Assembly (NCBI GenBank): GCA_947629175.1
Contig: CANRCT010000029.1
Coordinates: 1-42,481, forward strand
Source of the DNA: an uncultured Muribaculaceae bacterium
GTDB taxonomy: Bacteria > Bacteroidota > Bacteroidia > Bacteroidales > Muribaculaceae
Direction of reading: 5' to 3'
Length of the DNA: 42,481 nt
Within the stretch, counting starts at the first letter, position 1. Every line of letters begins with the position of its first letter. Shown piece by piece: positions 17,729-25,532 of this stretch. The notes below the pieces were generated by a model, which ran no database searches, was not told the origin of the DNA, and saw nothing but the letters and a program-made list of their open reading frames with translations. The translations under genes and the position numbers were made by a program.

Positions 17729-19036
17729 TTAACGATATTTCATGGGAATATTATAGAGTTCCATCCATTTATAAAGTGTTTTTCTGGAAACACGCAATGT
17801 CGATGCAGCCTTAGCTTTGTTCCCTCTGCTTTCTCTTAATGCCTGTTTTATAAGTCTGGCTTTATCATGATCAGTGTCAAACTTATCAATGTTAGGAGTA
17901 AGAACTATATCATCCGGCTTTATCTTCTTTCTTGTCGTAACAGTTGCAGCGTGTCGCAAAACATGGAACAACTCTCTTATATTCCATGACCACACATGTC
18001 CTGCCAACTTCTTATAGGATTCTTTTGAAAGGCTGATATGCGCCCGGTCGTTTATTACGCAAAATATATCAAGCAGTTCTGTCGCCATAGGTTCAATGTC
18101 CGACTTAAAATCAGTAATTGACGGTATGTTCATCACATGACGAGTTATTATTCTATACAGATTCTCGGAAAAGATTTTATCCGAAACACGATTTTCCAGA
18201 ACACTGCTTGTGGAACATATGACCAGACCGTTGAATCTACGCTCTCCCTTGGGTGCCCTCGTTGCCAGACTTGAAAGCAGCACATCTGCCAAAATTTCCT
18301 GAGCCTCATAATCCAGTTTCTCTATTTCATGAAAATACAGAGTGCCCTTTTCAGCTTCAGAAAACATTGACTTCAGATTGTTTCTAAACGAGTCTTTCTC
18401 CGCCTTACCCCAGATCACATGGCCGTCCTCATCATCACTGTTGCAGTTTGCAAAAAGGAAACGATAAGCGCTTCTGCTGCTTTTTGAATGAGCCAATTGT
18501 GACAGGCAGTATTTTCCTGTACCCGGTGCCCCTTTTATCAGGACCACTTCACCGGGAGTGCCGTTGATTTCTTTTCTCATGCTCATGAACTCGCTTTTTA
18601 CATTTCCAACCCATTTTAGCGATGAGTCATGGCTGAACAGACTCATCAAAGGGATTGAAAAGGCATCCTGTTCGCTGCCAATATGGTAGAAGAAACCATT
18701 TTTTCCAACTTTCCACGAGTCCGCCGATACAGTGCTGTATCTTGAATGTGCTACACAAAAAGCCTTTATCTTGTCATGATTAGCACTGGCTATCTGAATC
18801 AACTCTTTTCCAACAGTGTCATACATTGTGATGTCCGCAATAAGGACACGGTATTTGCCCGAAAGCAATGCCTCCATTGCTTCCTGCTCATCAGTGAACG
18901 GGTCTACATATTCAGTCTTGAATGGAAGATGATGCAGTAAAAGATCAACTCCATCGCGAGTCGGACTGAATAGAAGTGCTCTCCATGAATCGGAAGCGCA
19001 CCCTTCGTTTGTGGATATTTTGAATATTTCTTCCAT
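17729..19036 (-). CDS. RteB-like AAA+ regulator with pseudo-receiver and Fis-type HTH
   Basis: 435 residues from the ATG at 19036; a TTG ten codons upstream lies in AT-rich leader. A receiver-like domain (about 15-110) keeps an Asp in VLIADITMYD but lacks the acidic pair after strand 1. The AAA+ domain has Walker A GAPGTGKY near 169-176 and the Walker B position YFHEIE near 234-239, where the usual Asp is His. The LFGHEKGAFTGA loop that contacts sigma-54 is replaced by VIWGKAEKDSF. A Fis-type HTH (RGNKAKAASTLRVSRKTLYKW) ends the chain. It resembles RteB, the CTnDOT regulator, but no RteA-like sensor kinase lies in the window. Confidence 0.82.
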   Translation of the reverse strand: MEEIFKISTNEGCASDSWRALLFSPTRDGVDLLLHHLPFKTEYVDPFTDEQEAMEALLSGKYRVLIADITMYDTVGKELIQIASANHDKIKAFCVAHSRYSTVSADSWKVGKNGFFYHIGSEQDAFSIPLMSLFSHDSSLKWVGNVKSEFMSMRKEINGTPGEVVLIKGAPGTGKYCLSQLAHSKSSRSAYRFLFANCNSDDEDGHVIWGKAEKDSFRNNLKSMFSEAEKGTLYFHEIEKLDYEAQEILADVLLSSLATRAPKGERRFNGLVICSTSSVLENRVSDKIFSENLYRIITRHVMNIPSITDFKSDIEPMATELLDIFCVINDRAHISLSKESYKKLAGHVWSWNIRELFHVLRHAATVTTRKKIKPDDIVLTPNIDKFDTDHDKARLIKQALRESRGNKAKAASTLRVSRKTLYKWMELYNIPMKYR

Positions 19037-19095
19037 TTTTTGAAAAATCGAATAAAAAAATATCAATGCAATTTGCGTAATATTTTTATACCTCG

Positions 19096-19103
19096 CAAAA
19101 TTA
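19096..19103 (-). promoter_or_regulatory. -7 box TAATTTTG for the RteB-like gene
   Basis: CAAAATTA on the plus strand reads TAATTTTG on the minus strand, a match to TAnnTTTG. Transcription would start near 19091 and leave a leader of about 55 nt before the ATG at 19036, consistent with that start. Confidence 0.55.
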
Positions 19104-19133
19104 GCAATTTACGCCTTTATATCCAAATTGTGG

Positions 19134-19199
19134 GGTTACACTTTTTGCATATTTAAGGTAACACATTGGAAACACAAAATGGTAATTAGGTAACACATT
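19134..19199 (+). promoter_or_regulatory. Repeated GGTAACACATT operator candidates upstream of the RteC-like gene
   Basis: GGTAACACATT occurs at 19157-19167 and again at 19189-19199, 32 bp apart (three helical turns). A related GGTTACAC lies at 19134-19141. They lie in the divergent interval between the RteB-like and RteC-like genes. In CTnDOT, RteB activates rteC, so these are natural candidates for RteB-like binding; this is inferred. Confidence 0.5.
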
Positions 19200-19219
19200 T
19201 TGCTATTTAATTCACTGCT

Positions 19220-20044
19220 ATGCAAGGTGACATCACGAACCAAAAGCGTATGTTTATGGTTTTTAGCTCAGAAACAGTTGATAAAATCAGCCGATTCCAC
19301 GTTCAACTAAATCAAGTAAAAATGATTAATAATAATTTACTACAAACGCAATTTGTATCTTCTCTTAAAAACGGAGACCACTCGGCGCTACACTCCGTAT
19401 ACGACACTTTCGCAGCCGAGGTAGTAGCCACATGCAAAATCCAGCCGGAGGAGTGGCTTGACGCACGCACTGCACTTCTGGCGGTCGAGGTGGAAATCCA
19501 GTCGTTCATCCACATAGCGTCTGTTGCCGCCAAAGAAACAATCGCAATAGCGAAGAAGGCCCTTGACCTTGTGAAAGGCGTGGCGGATATTATCAGGGAG
19601 TATTGCTCCCGCATAGCCATTCATATTCCTTCACGCACTACCGTCAATGATTCGGCACCTCCCAAGAAGGAATCAAAGCGCGAGACCAAAATGAAATGGA
19701 CAGGTACCAAGGCAGACCTCTATGAGAAAATCTACGGAGACTATCTCATGGGCAGCTTCAACAATGGGAAAGCCACACTTGCGGAGCTGGTAAGCCATCA
19801 TGGCGAGATATACGGCATGGCACTCACCGAAGAAGAGTGCTATCAGACACTGCGCCGAATGAAGGGACGCAGGGGCAAGGACAAGCGACCTTACCACGAC
19901 CATACATTCAAAATCCATTCTCGCACGTACTACATAAGTGAGGCTGCATGGCGCCTCAACGAACTGATGCGAAAGCATGAAGACGGCGACGGACGCCGCA
20001 CCAGAACAGAAATCAAACCTTATCCCGGCAGCACTATGATATAA
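19220..20044 (+). CDS. RteC-like regulator of ICE excision
   Basis: A 274-residue protein. The C-terminal 120 residues match the RteC pattern: MKWTGTKADLYEKIYGDYLMG, then NNGKATLAELVSHHGEIYGM, a Tyr-x-Thr helix and a run of basic residues. The N-terminal half is helical (EEWLDARTALLAVEVEIQSF). In CTnDOT, RteC activates the xis2c-xis2d-orf3-exc promoter. Here the homologous operon starts at 6690, so the same link is likely. ATG 19220 is kept, although the first 30 residues could be replaced by a start at M36 (MINNNLL). It is transcribed away from the RteB-like gene across the repeated operator candidates. Confidence 0.8.
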   Translation: MQGDITNQKRMFMVFSSETVDKISRFHVQLNQVKMINNNLLQTQFVSSLKNGDHSALHSVYDTFAAEVVATCKIQPEEWLDARTALLAVEVEIQSFIHIASVAAKETIAIAKKALDLVKGVADIIREYCSRIAIHIPSRTTVNDSAPPKKESKRETKMKWTGTKADLYEKIYGDYLMGSFNNGKATLAELVSHHGEIYGMALTEEECYQTLRRMKGRRGKDKRPYHDHTFKIHSRTYYISEAAWRLNELMRKHEDGDGRRTRTEIKPYPGSTMI

Positions 20045-20068
20045 CTCTACAAAATACGAAAAAAGGGA

Positions 20069-20108
20069 AAGCCCGTCAGACACGACTGGGGGTGTGTCCG
20101 ACGGGCTT
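20069..20108. terminator. Strong hairpin between RteC-like gene and integrase
   Basis: AAGCCCGTC (20069-20077) pairs perfectly with GACGGGCTT (20100-20108), extended inward by GACAC/GTGTC. It lies between convergent genes. The A-rich stretch on its left supplies a weak T tract for the leftward integrase transcript, and TTATTA follows on the right. Confidence 0.75.
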
Positions 20109-20128
20109 ATTACCTTGACCCTTGTTTC

Positions 20129-21424
20129 TTACAATATATCAGGGTGAGAAGGCTTACTCTTTTTAGAGTTGGCCTTTTTTGTTGCCTCATCAATTTCTTC
20201 TGCCGTCATGTTGCCGATTTCAGGAAGAGCCGAGGCAAGGCGTTGCATATCAGCCCTGATTTTCTCATTGGTGATTCGGGCGTATATCTGAGTCGTCTTG
20301 ATATTGGTATGACCGAGCATCTTCGATACCGTCTCGATGGGCATACCGTTGGCAAGTGTCACCGTTGTGGCAAAGGTGTGGCGGGCGAGGTGAAACGTAA
20401 TGTTCTTGTCGATGCCGCACACAGTGGCAAGTTCTTTCAGATAACTGTTGGTGCGCTGATTAGATATGACAGGAAGGACATGCCCGTCTGTGCATTGGCC
20501 CTTGTACTTCTCGATTATCGCGAGGGGATAATCAAGAAGTGGCACGTTGACGGCAACGCCGGTTTTCTGGCGATGGGTCATAATCCATTTTGACCCGTCA
20601 AAAGCCTCCTTGATGTCGCTCTCCATGAGATTGGCCACATCAATATATGCCAGCCCGGTGAAGCAAGCGAACAGAAACATGTCTCTCACATGGTCGAGAC
20701 GAGGAATGGGAATCACCTTTGAGGCGATACGGTCAAGCTCGTCAGTGGTCAGGTAGCCACGGTCCACTTCCTCCTTCTTGACCTTGTAGTTGAGAAACGG
20801 ATCCTTGAATATCATTCCATTGTTCTTGGCGTAGAGGACAATCATGCGAAGAGTCTGAATGAACTTGGCGGTAGTGTTCACACCGCACTTTGACACCCGG
20901 CGGAGATAGCTCTCATAGTCCACGATAAATTCGTAGGAGAGTTCACGCAGGGCAATGTCGGTGATGTTGTAGGCCTCCTTCATGAATTCCTGAAGGCGAC
21001 GGTAGCCGCGCTCATACTTGCGGTAGGTCTCTCGGCTCTTGCTTACATCGACGAGTTTTTCAGCGTTGTCCAGCCACTTCTTGAAAATCTCCATCAGAGT
21101 CTCGGCGCGGGCCGAGATACCGAGATAGGCGTTCTTGACCTTTTCGAGGGTCACTATCTCGTCACGTCGCTCCATTTCCTGAATATGGAAAAGGATGGCA
21201 GCTCTTATCTCTGCGAGGAAATCGTTGAGCTGATTCGCCTTCTTCGTCTTTCCTCTCATCTTGCCGGCTTCAGTGTCCCAGTCGCCGACTGCACAGGTTG
21301 CCTTGGTAGAAATCTGTGCTGCTTCCTTGTTGACGGTGAGACGGAGGAAAATTCCAGACTCCCCGTTCTTGTTGACCACGTTCTTCCTGAGGAAAAAGGA
21401 GGTCTTGTAATTGGTTCTTACCAT
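20129..21424 (-). CDS. int: Tyrosine recombinase (ICE integrase, IntDOT-like)
   Basis: 431 residues from ATG 21424 (MVRTNYKTSFFL); an upstream in-frame start would add 15 atypical residues. An N-terminal arm-binding region, a SAM-like core-binding domain (about 110-220) and a catalytic domain are present. Catalytic residues visible are the beta-hairpin Lys (THRQKTG), H345-x2-R348 in HLARHTF, H372 in LGHTNIKTT and the nucleophile Y381 in IYAR. The first Arg of the usual TGxR box is absent (CFTGLAYIDV), as in IntDOT and many Bacteroides integrases. It sits about 400 bp from the tRNA-Ser 3' end and is transcribed away from it, the expected layout for an element inserted there. Confidence 0.92.
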   Translation of the reverse strand: MVRTNYKTSFFLRKNVVNKNGESGIFLRLTVNKEAAQISTKATCAVGDWDTEAGKMRGKTKKANQLNDFLAEIRAAILFHIQEMERRDEIVTLEKVKNAYLGISARAETLMEIFKKWLDNAEKLVDVSKSRETYRKYERGYRRLQEFMKEAYNITDIALRELSYEFIVDYESYLRRVSKCGVNTTAKFIQTLRMIVLYAKNNGMIFKDPFLNYKVKKEEVDRGYLTTDELDRIASKVIPIPRLDHVRDMFLFACFTGLAYIDVANLMESDIKEAFDGSKWIMTHRQKTGVAVNVPLLDYPLAIIEKYKGQCTDGHVLPVISNQRTNSYLKELATVCGIDKNITFHLARHTFATTVTLANGMPIETVSKMLGHTNIKTTQIYARITNEKIRADMQRLASALPEIGNMTAEEIDEATKKANSKKSKPSHPDIL

Positions 21425-21456
21425 ACCTTTTGGATTTGAGAATTGTGCAATGTTGC

Positions 21457-21694
21457 GGGTACAGTTCAAAGTGCAACGAAAGATGGTTCATTGTCTCTGC
21501 TCTTTGATAATGTCCCCGGGTTCCGGGTACACCGTACCATGTGCAAAATTACGGGTTAAAAATCAGGTTGGCGAAGACTTGTGTCCGACTAAATTGCGAC
21601 TTTTCAGATACTTATGAGGGGCACTGTTGCAATTGGCAGTTTTACTGTTGCATTTTCGGTTTCTGCAACGATTTTTGCAACGGATATGCAACGT
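21457..21694. repeat. Integrase-proximal repeat cluster (candidate arm-type and control sites)
   Basis: TGCAAC occurs six times in 225 bp: forward at 21472, 21664, 21676 and 21687, and inverted (GTTGCA) near 21626 and 21647. The three forward copies at 21664-21693 are 11-12 bp apart. GGGTACA occurs at 21457 and 21525, the latter in the inverted repeat GGTAC-ACC-GTACC (21526-21538), and again at 21820 and inside the tRNA at 21867. Such clusters next to an integrase gene are typical of arm-type sites. No att core could be confirmed, because the other element end is outside the window. Confidence 0.5.
21544..21551 (-). promoter_or_regulatory. -7 box TAATTTTG for the integrase
   Basis: CAAAATTA on the plus strand reads TAATTTTG on the minus strand. 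The inferred start near 21539 falls on the inverted repeat GGTAC-ACC-GTACC at 21526-21538, which could therefore act as an operator. The leader is about 115 nt. Confidence 0.5.
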
Positions 21695-21775
21695 CATAGG
21701 GTCTGAAAGGGTCGTTTTCGAGTCGTTTTACTGTCGCAATTAACAATTCTTAACAATGGGATTGGTAAGATAAAA

Positions 21776-21805
21776 GCCTGTAACTTTGATAGTTACAGGC
21801 TTTTT
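21776..21805. terminator. Bidirectional intrinsic terminator downstream of tRNA-Ser
   Basis: GCCTGTAACT-TTGAT-AGTTACAGGC, a perfect 10-bp stem flanked by AAAA on the left and TTTTT on the right, so it works in both directions. It would end the leftward tRNA-Ser transcript and insulate the integrase. Confidence 0.85.
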
Positions 21806-21812
21806 CTGGTGA

Positions 21813-21826
21813 TGTACGTGGGTACA
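21813..21826. other. Inverted repeat at the tRNA 3' edge (possible att core)
   Basis: TGTAC-GTGG-GTACA is a perfect inverted repeat ending 5 bp from the tRNA 3' end. It shares GGGTACA with two sites by the integrase gene and one in the tRNA. Core sites of tyrosine recombinases are inverted repeats around a short coupling sequence, so this or the tRNA 3' end itself could be the crossover. The tRNA 3' end is the more usual place. Confidence 0.25.
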
Positions 21827-21830
21827 TTCG

Positions 21831-21917
21831 CGGAAAGACAGGGATTCGAACCCTGGGTACCCGTAAGGGTACAACGGTTTTCGAGACCGTCCCGATCGAC
21901 CGCTCCGGCATCTTTCC
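21831..21917 (-). tRNA. tRNA-Ser (anticodon CGA)
   Basis: An 87-nt class II tRNA. The acceptor stem GGAAAGA pairs with TCTTTCC, followed by discriminator G. The anticodon stem ACGGT/ACCGT holds loop CTCGAAA, so the anticodon is CGA reading UCG. A long variable arm (GTACCC-TTAC-GGGTAC) marks tRNA-Ser, and the T arm CAGGG-TTCGAAT-CCCTG is intact. CCA is not encoded. The integrase lies just past the 3' end, so this tRNA is the probable chromosomal target of the element and remains complete after insertion. Confidence 0.95.
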
Positions 21918-21935
21918 TTTAGCGGTTTTGCGATG

Positions 21936-21943
21936 CAAAGTTA
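21936..21943 (-). promoter_or_regulatory. -7 box TAACTTTG for tRNA-Ser
   Basis: CAAAGTTA on the plus strand reads TAACTTTG on the minus strand, 18 bp upstream of the tRNA 5' end. It is an exact match to the Bacteroidales -7 consensus. Confidence 0.7.
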
Positions 21944-22170
21944 TATCTTTTTTTTGATATACGCAATGTATTTTGAAAAAACATGCCTATCTCAGATAAT
22001 ATTGAGCCTTCAATTATTGAGCCTTCCGATTAAGCCCCCATCGAGTCCTTGCAACCCATCGAAATCGCTAATATATTGCCATCGGAGACATTACATCACT
22101 ACAGGAAGTCTGTTTCGCATAAACGTGAACGCGACGGCAGCCTAATAGGTTGAATGACAGAAACGGCAGG

Positions 22171-23463
22171 TCACTCTATCGTTTCCATCAGCTTCACCGC
22201 ATCGATGTATCGGGCTATGCCTTCGGCAACGTTTTTGGCGTCCTGCATAGCGTGAACCACTGTCGCCGGGCGGTCGGTGACATCGCCTCCGGCAAACACG
22301 CCCTTGCGCGTGGTCATGCCGTAAGGGATGTCGCGGGTAAGCACATAGCCGCGTTCGTTCACTTCAATGCCTTCGGTGGTCGAAATGATGCGCGATGCGG
22401 GTACCGATCCGATAGCGAGTATCAGCCGGTCAACCGGAAGTTCGGAACATTTATCGCCGGTTTTGATTGTGATGGATTGCAGGCGACGGCCTTCGCCCCC
22501 CTTTATGGCAACTACGGAGGTGTTCCACAGAAATCCGACACCCTCTTCCACTGCATCGTCGTATTCGGCCCGCAACGCCGACATTGTATCAATATTGCGA
22601 TGATAGATTACGGTCACTTCTTTGGCTCCCATCCGTAATGCCGTGCGGGCTGCGTCCATAGCGGTGTTGCCGCAACCGATGATCGCCACGCGGTCGCCGT
22701 CGCCCACCACCACTTCGTCGCGCGACATATAGCCGCTCTCGTAGAGGCTTACGCGACGTAAGAAGCGTATGGCCTGACGCACTCCCGGATGTTCGATACC
22801 GGGGATATCAAGCCGTTTGGGCACGCCGGTACCGGTGCCGATAAACACGGCATCGAATCCATCGGCAAAAAGATCGTCGACGGTAAAATCCTTTCCCGCA
22901 GTGGTATTGAGGTGTATTTTCACGCCGAGCTTCTCGATCTTGCTGATCTCGCGGCTGACTACTTCTTTGGGAAGACGATATTCGGGGATGCCGAATTTCA
23001 GCATCCCGCCCGGCTCAGCCTCCATTTCGAAAATCTCGACGGCAAATCCCTGTCGCGACAGATCGCCTGCGATTGTCAATCCGGCCGGCCCGGATCCGAT
23101 CACAGCCACGCGTCCGCGGGATTTCTCCGGGATATTCTCATGGCTCCATCCGGCTTCGCTGTCGAAGTCGGCCAGGAAACGCTCCAGTTTTCCGATATGT
23201 ATGGGTTCGCCTTTCTTTCCAAGCACACAATTGCCTTCACATTGGCGTTCGTGTCCGCAGACTCGGCCGCATATAGCGGGGAGATTGCTGCGGGCGTTTA
23301 TTATGGTCATTGCATTGCCGAAATTGCCTTTGGCGAGCTGTGCTATCCATTCGGGGATATCATTGCTGATCGGGCAGCCCTTCTTGCAGCCCGGCACCTT
23401 GCAGTGCAGGCAGCGCTGTGCCTCCCTGATGGCTTCGTTGAGTGTGTAATCAATCGGACTCAT
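22171..23463 (-). CDS. GltD-like NAD(P)-dependent flavoprotein (glutamate synthase small-subunit family)
   Basis: A 430-residue FAD/NAD(P) oxidoreductase. The N-terminal Fe-S region has Cys18, Cys21, Cys26 and Cys30 (CLHCKVPGCKKGC) and a second set in CGRVCGHERQCEGNC. The FAD-binding VAVIGSGPAGL is near 118, the family stretch GGMLKFGIPEYRLP follows, and the NAD(P)-binding VAIIGCGNTAMDAARTA lies in the middle. No large glutamate synthase subunit is adjacent, so it may be a stand-alone oxidoreductase or partner an unlinked protein. It resembles the NfnB-type protein at 26533-28008 but is about 60 residues shorter, mostly from the N terminus. It has its own promoter at 23489-23496. Confidence 0.85.
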   Translation of the reverse strand: MSPIDYTLNEAIREAQRCLHCKVPGCKKGCPISNDIPEWIAQLAKGNFGNAMTIINARSNLPAICGRVCGHERQCEGNCVLGKKGEPIHIGKLERFLADFDSEAGWSHENIPEKSRGRVAVIGSGPAGLTIAGDLSRQGFAVEIFEMEAEPGGMLKFGIPEYRLPKEVVSREISKIEKLGVKIHLNTTAGKDFTVDDLFADGFDAVFIGTGTGVPKRLDIPGIEHPGVRQAIRFLRRVSLYESGYMSRDEVVVGDGDRVAIIGCGNTAMDAARTALRMGAKEVTVIYHRNIDTMSALRAEYDDAVEEGVGFLWNTSVVAIKGGEGRRLQSITIKTGDKCSELPVDRLILAIGSVPASRIISTTEGIEVNERGYVLTRDIPYGMTTRKGVFAGGDVTDRPATVVHAMQDAKNVAEGIARYIDAVKLMETIE

Positions 23464-23488
23464 TATTGTTCGAATTGTTTTATGGCTG

Positions 23489-23496
23489 CAAAGTTA
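23489..23496 (-). promoter_or_regulatory. -7 box TAACTTTG for the GltD-like gene
   Basis: CAAAGTTA on the plus strand reads TAACTTTG on the minus strand, with a short leader of about 20 nt before the ATG at 23463. It separates this gene from the upstream nuclease-helicase gene. Confidence 0.65.
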
Positions 23497-23583
23497 CCAC
23501 GTCTTTGACAAGTGGACAAGCCACCACGACAAAAAAGCGCACCACACGATGCGAAACGATTGATCTTTGAAAATATTACCTGT

Positions 23584-25452
23584 CTAAATACGGCACTCCA
23601 CAAAATCGGAATGCCTGGCCGCTGCGCGACGAAGCATACCGGCAAAATCCGAAGAGGTATCGCCGACGGTTATCACCAGAGTGTCGATGGCTCTTGTCAG
23701 AGGCATCATGATCCATTGGCAGGCGCTCTCGTGCCGGGCTTTGGCCGGATCCTCGATCGCCGGCGACTCATCCGCTCCTGATTCATTGTATTTAATATCA
23801 TATAGATCATCAAGGCAATAGCAAACTGTGGCCCATCCTTCCAGACCGCGGCACGACTGGTATTGAAACACCCTGCAGCTGTCGAGCAACTCTCTGCAGC
23901 TGCACGAGGCAAGCGCCTTTGTGTCGGTGCCGTCAATCAGACTGATCCCCTCTTTGCCGCGCCATAAGTCGGCTTTCACGAAGCATTTATCGTAAACATA
24001 CGTTGGAGACACAAGCACGAGAATATCGTAGTTGGAGCCGCCCGCCTCACGGCACTCATCCTCCAGCCGATGGTGCAGACCGCCAGTATAGTCCTGAAGA
24101 ATCATCACTTTGCCCTCCACCAGCCCGGGCGCGGGATCGCATCCCGCACATGTGTCGGAAATCCCCATTTCTCCGGCAAGAGTTTTCAGAAACTGCACTA
24201 TGTTGGCTTTCTGGCGCAGCCCGACCGAAAGCCGGACGGTCGGCCGGCCCCACTTTGCGACGCTCTGACGACGCACTTTCTGCCATGCGCTTTTGGCCAC
24301 TATGACATTGTCCCTTCCAAATACCTTCTCGAAAATCTCCTTTTCATCGGGCGTGCAGTCCTGCGCCTCGTCAATGAGTAGGATTTTGTCCAGATCAAGG
24401 GCAGAGTCAGCGGCAAAAGCCCTCCTGCCATTGCGTTTCCACAGCCTGTCGACATGATCTTTCAATCCGTTCAATCCGTTGTCAGCCCCGAGGGTTGCCG
24501 CCAGAGAATAGAGATATGAATGAATCGTCTGAATCGACAGATTGTTGCGTGCGTCGGAAGAAGCAGGAAAGAAACTCACAAGACGCTGCAGATCCATCTT
24601 CAGGACATTGTTGTAAGTGAGGAGCACACAGCCGTAGCCCTCATCGGCACGCTTCAAAGCCGTCTGAAGGAGCAGAAATGTCTTGCCTGTGCCTGCTTTA
24701 CCGTCCACGCAACTGAATCCGTCGGCCGTGAGGATAGTCCTGACATTGTCGGCCAGCATGCCGGCCACGAGCTGCTCGGTCTTGCGGCGGAGCATAGGGG
24801 GAGCTATCGGCCGCAACTCCGTGAGATCCGAGACGAGACACGCCAGCGCGTTGCGTGCGCCGGTCTTGCCTACCGCGTCAAGTCCGGAATAAAACGGGAT
24901 CTGCCCCGACACGATTATCTGCTCTATCAGATCCGCAAACGTAAAGGCCGACAGCAGGCACGGGCACTTAGTGCTCCAGCCCCTGGCATCCCAGATTTCT
25001 GGCGTGACCGAACGCAGCCATACGGCATTGGAGATATATACATTATAACAGTGCTGCTGACAATAATGCAGCACGGCGAACTTCTGATTCCGATTCTGGC
25101 CTGAGGCATTCTTTTTCTCGCCGGTACTCGGATAATTCACGAAAATGTCAGTAGCATTGACAAAAACATCGGCTGCCGGCTGATCCTTTACCTCTATCGC
25201 CATACAGAAGCTTTTCACCGCGACGGTGCCCTCCGATGTCTCGACGCTGCAGTTGTCCAGCTCAGCCGTGACGAGAATATCTATATCCGACACTTTGCCG
25301 AACGGCAGATTCACTCCCGAAATAATGTCGATCGAACCGGTAGCCTCATCAGGTATTGTCCGGAGGATGATATCGCGCAACTCCCTGGCGGCGTCAGCTT
25401 CACAGCATTCGCCGCTCATATCATGCACATTGATATTCACGAGCCGATTCAT
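23584..25452 (-). CDS. NERD/PD-(D/E)xK nuclease-SF1 helicase fusion
   Basis: 622 residues from ATG 25452 (MNRLVNINVHD); a GTG 11 codons earlier also stays open. The N-terminal nuclease-like domain shows SDIDILV (Asp near 56-58) and AIEVKD (E87-x-K89), the PD-(D/E)xK pattern found in NERD-type nucleases. A UvrD/DUF2075-like SF1 helicase follows: Walker A GKAGTGKT at 251-258, Walker B LLIDEAQD at 358-365, motif V-like QSCRGLEGW near 533-541 and motif VI MPLTRAID near 583-590. Nuclease-helicase fusions of this kind occur in DNA repair and phage defence (for example Nhi-like). Which applies here is not known. It follows queE by 80 nt. Confidence 0.78.
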   Translation of the reverse strand: MNRLVNINVHDMSGECCEADAARELRDIILRTIPDEATGSIDIISGVNLPFGKVSDIDILVTAELDNCSVETSEGTVAVKSFCMAIEVKDQPAADVFVNATDIFVNYPSTGEKKNASGQNRNQKFAVLHYCQQHCYNVYISNAVWLRSVTPEIWDARGWSTKCPCLLSAFTFADLIEQIIVSGQIPFYSGLDAVGKTGARNALACLVSDLTELRPIAPPMLRRKTEQLVAGMLADNVRTILTADGFSCVDGKAGTGKTFLLLQTALKRADEGYGCVLLTYNNVLKMDLQRLVSFFPASSDARNNLSIQTIHSYLYSLAATLGADNGLNGLKDHVDRLWKRNGRRAFAADSALDLDKILLIDEAQDCTPDEKEIFEKVFGRDNVIVAKSAWQKVRRQSVAKWGRPTVRLSVGLRQKANIVQFLKTLAGEMGISDTCAGCDPAPGLVEGKVMILQDYTGGLHHRLEDECREAGGSNYDILVLVSPTYVYDKCFVKADLWRGKEGISLIDGTDTKALASCSCRELLDSCRVFQYQSCRGLEGWATVCYCLDDLYDIKYNESGADESPAIEDPAKARHESACQWIMMPLTRAIDTLVITVGDTSSDFAGMLRRAAARHSDFVECRI

Positions 25453-25532
25453 TCCTGATAATCCTTTTGTCACTCCAGAAGTCACCTAAATAGAACACGC
25501 ACGCCACGTCATCGGTTCCTGCCGCGGTACAG

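Noticed and set aside
1-21830. Antibiotic-resistance cargo or insertion sequences in the ICE
   Set aside because: No transposase, tet, erm or other resistance gene is present in this part; all genes fit transfer, excision or regulation.
22001-22026. Tandem ATTGAGCCTTC pair
   Set aside because: Two 11-bp copies in AT-rich intergenic DNA with no link to a gene start or hairpin; probably incidental.
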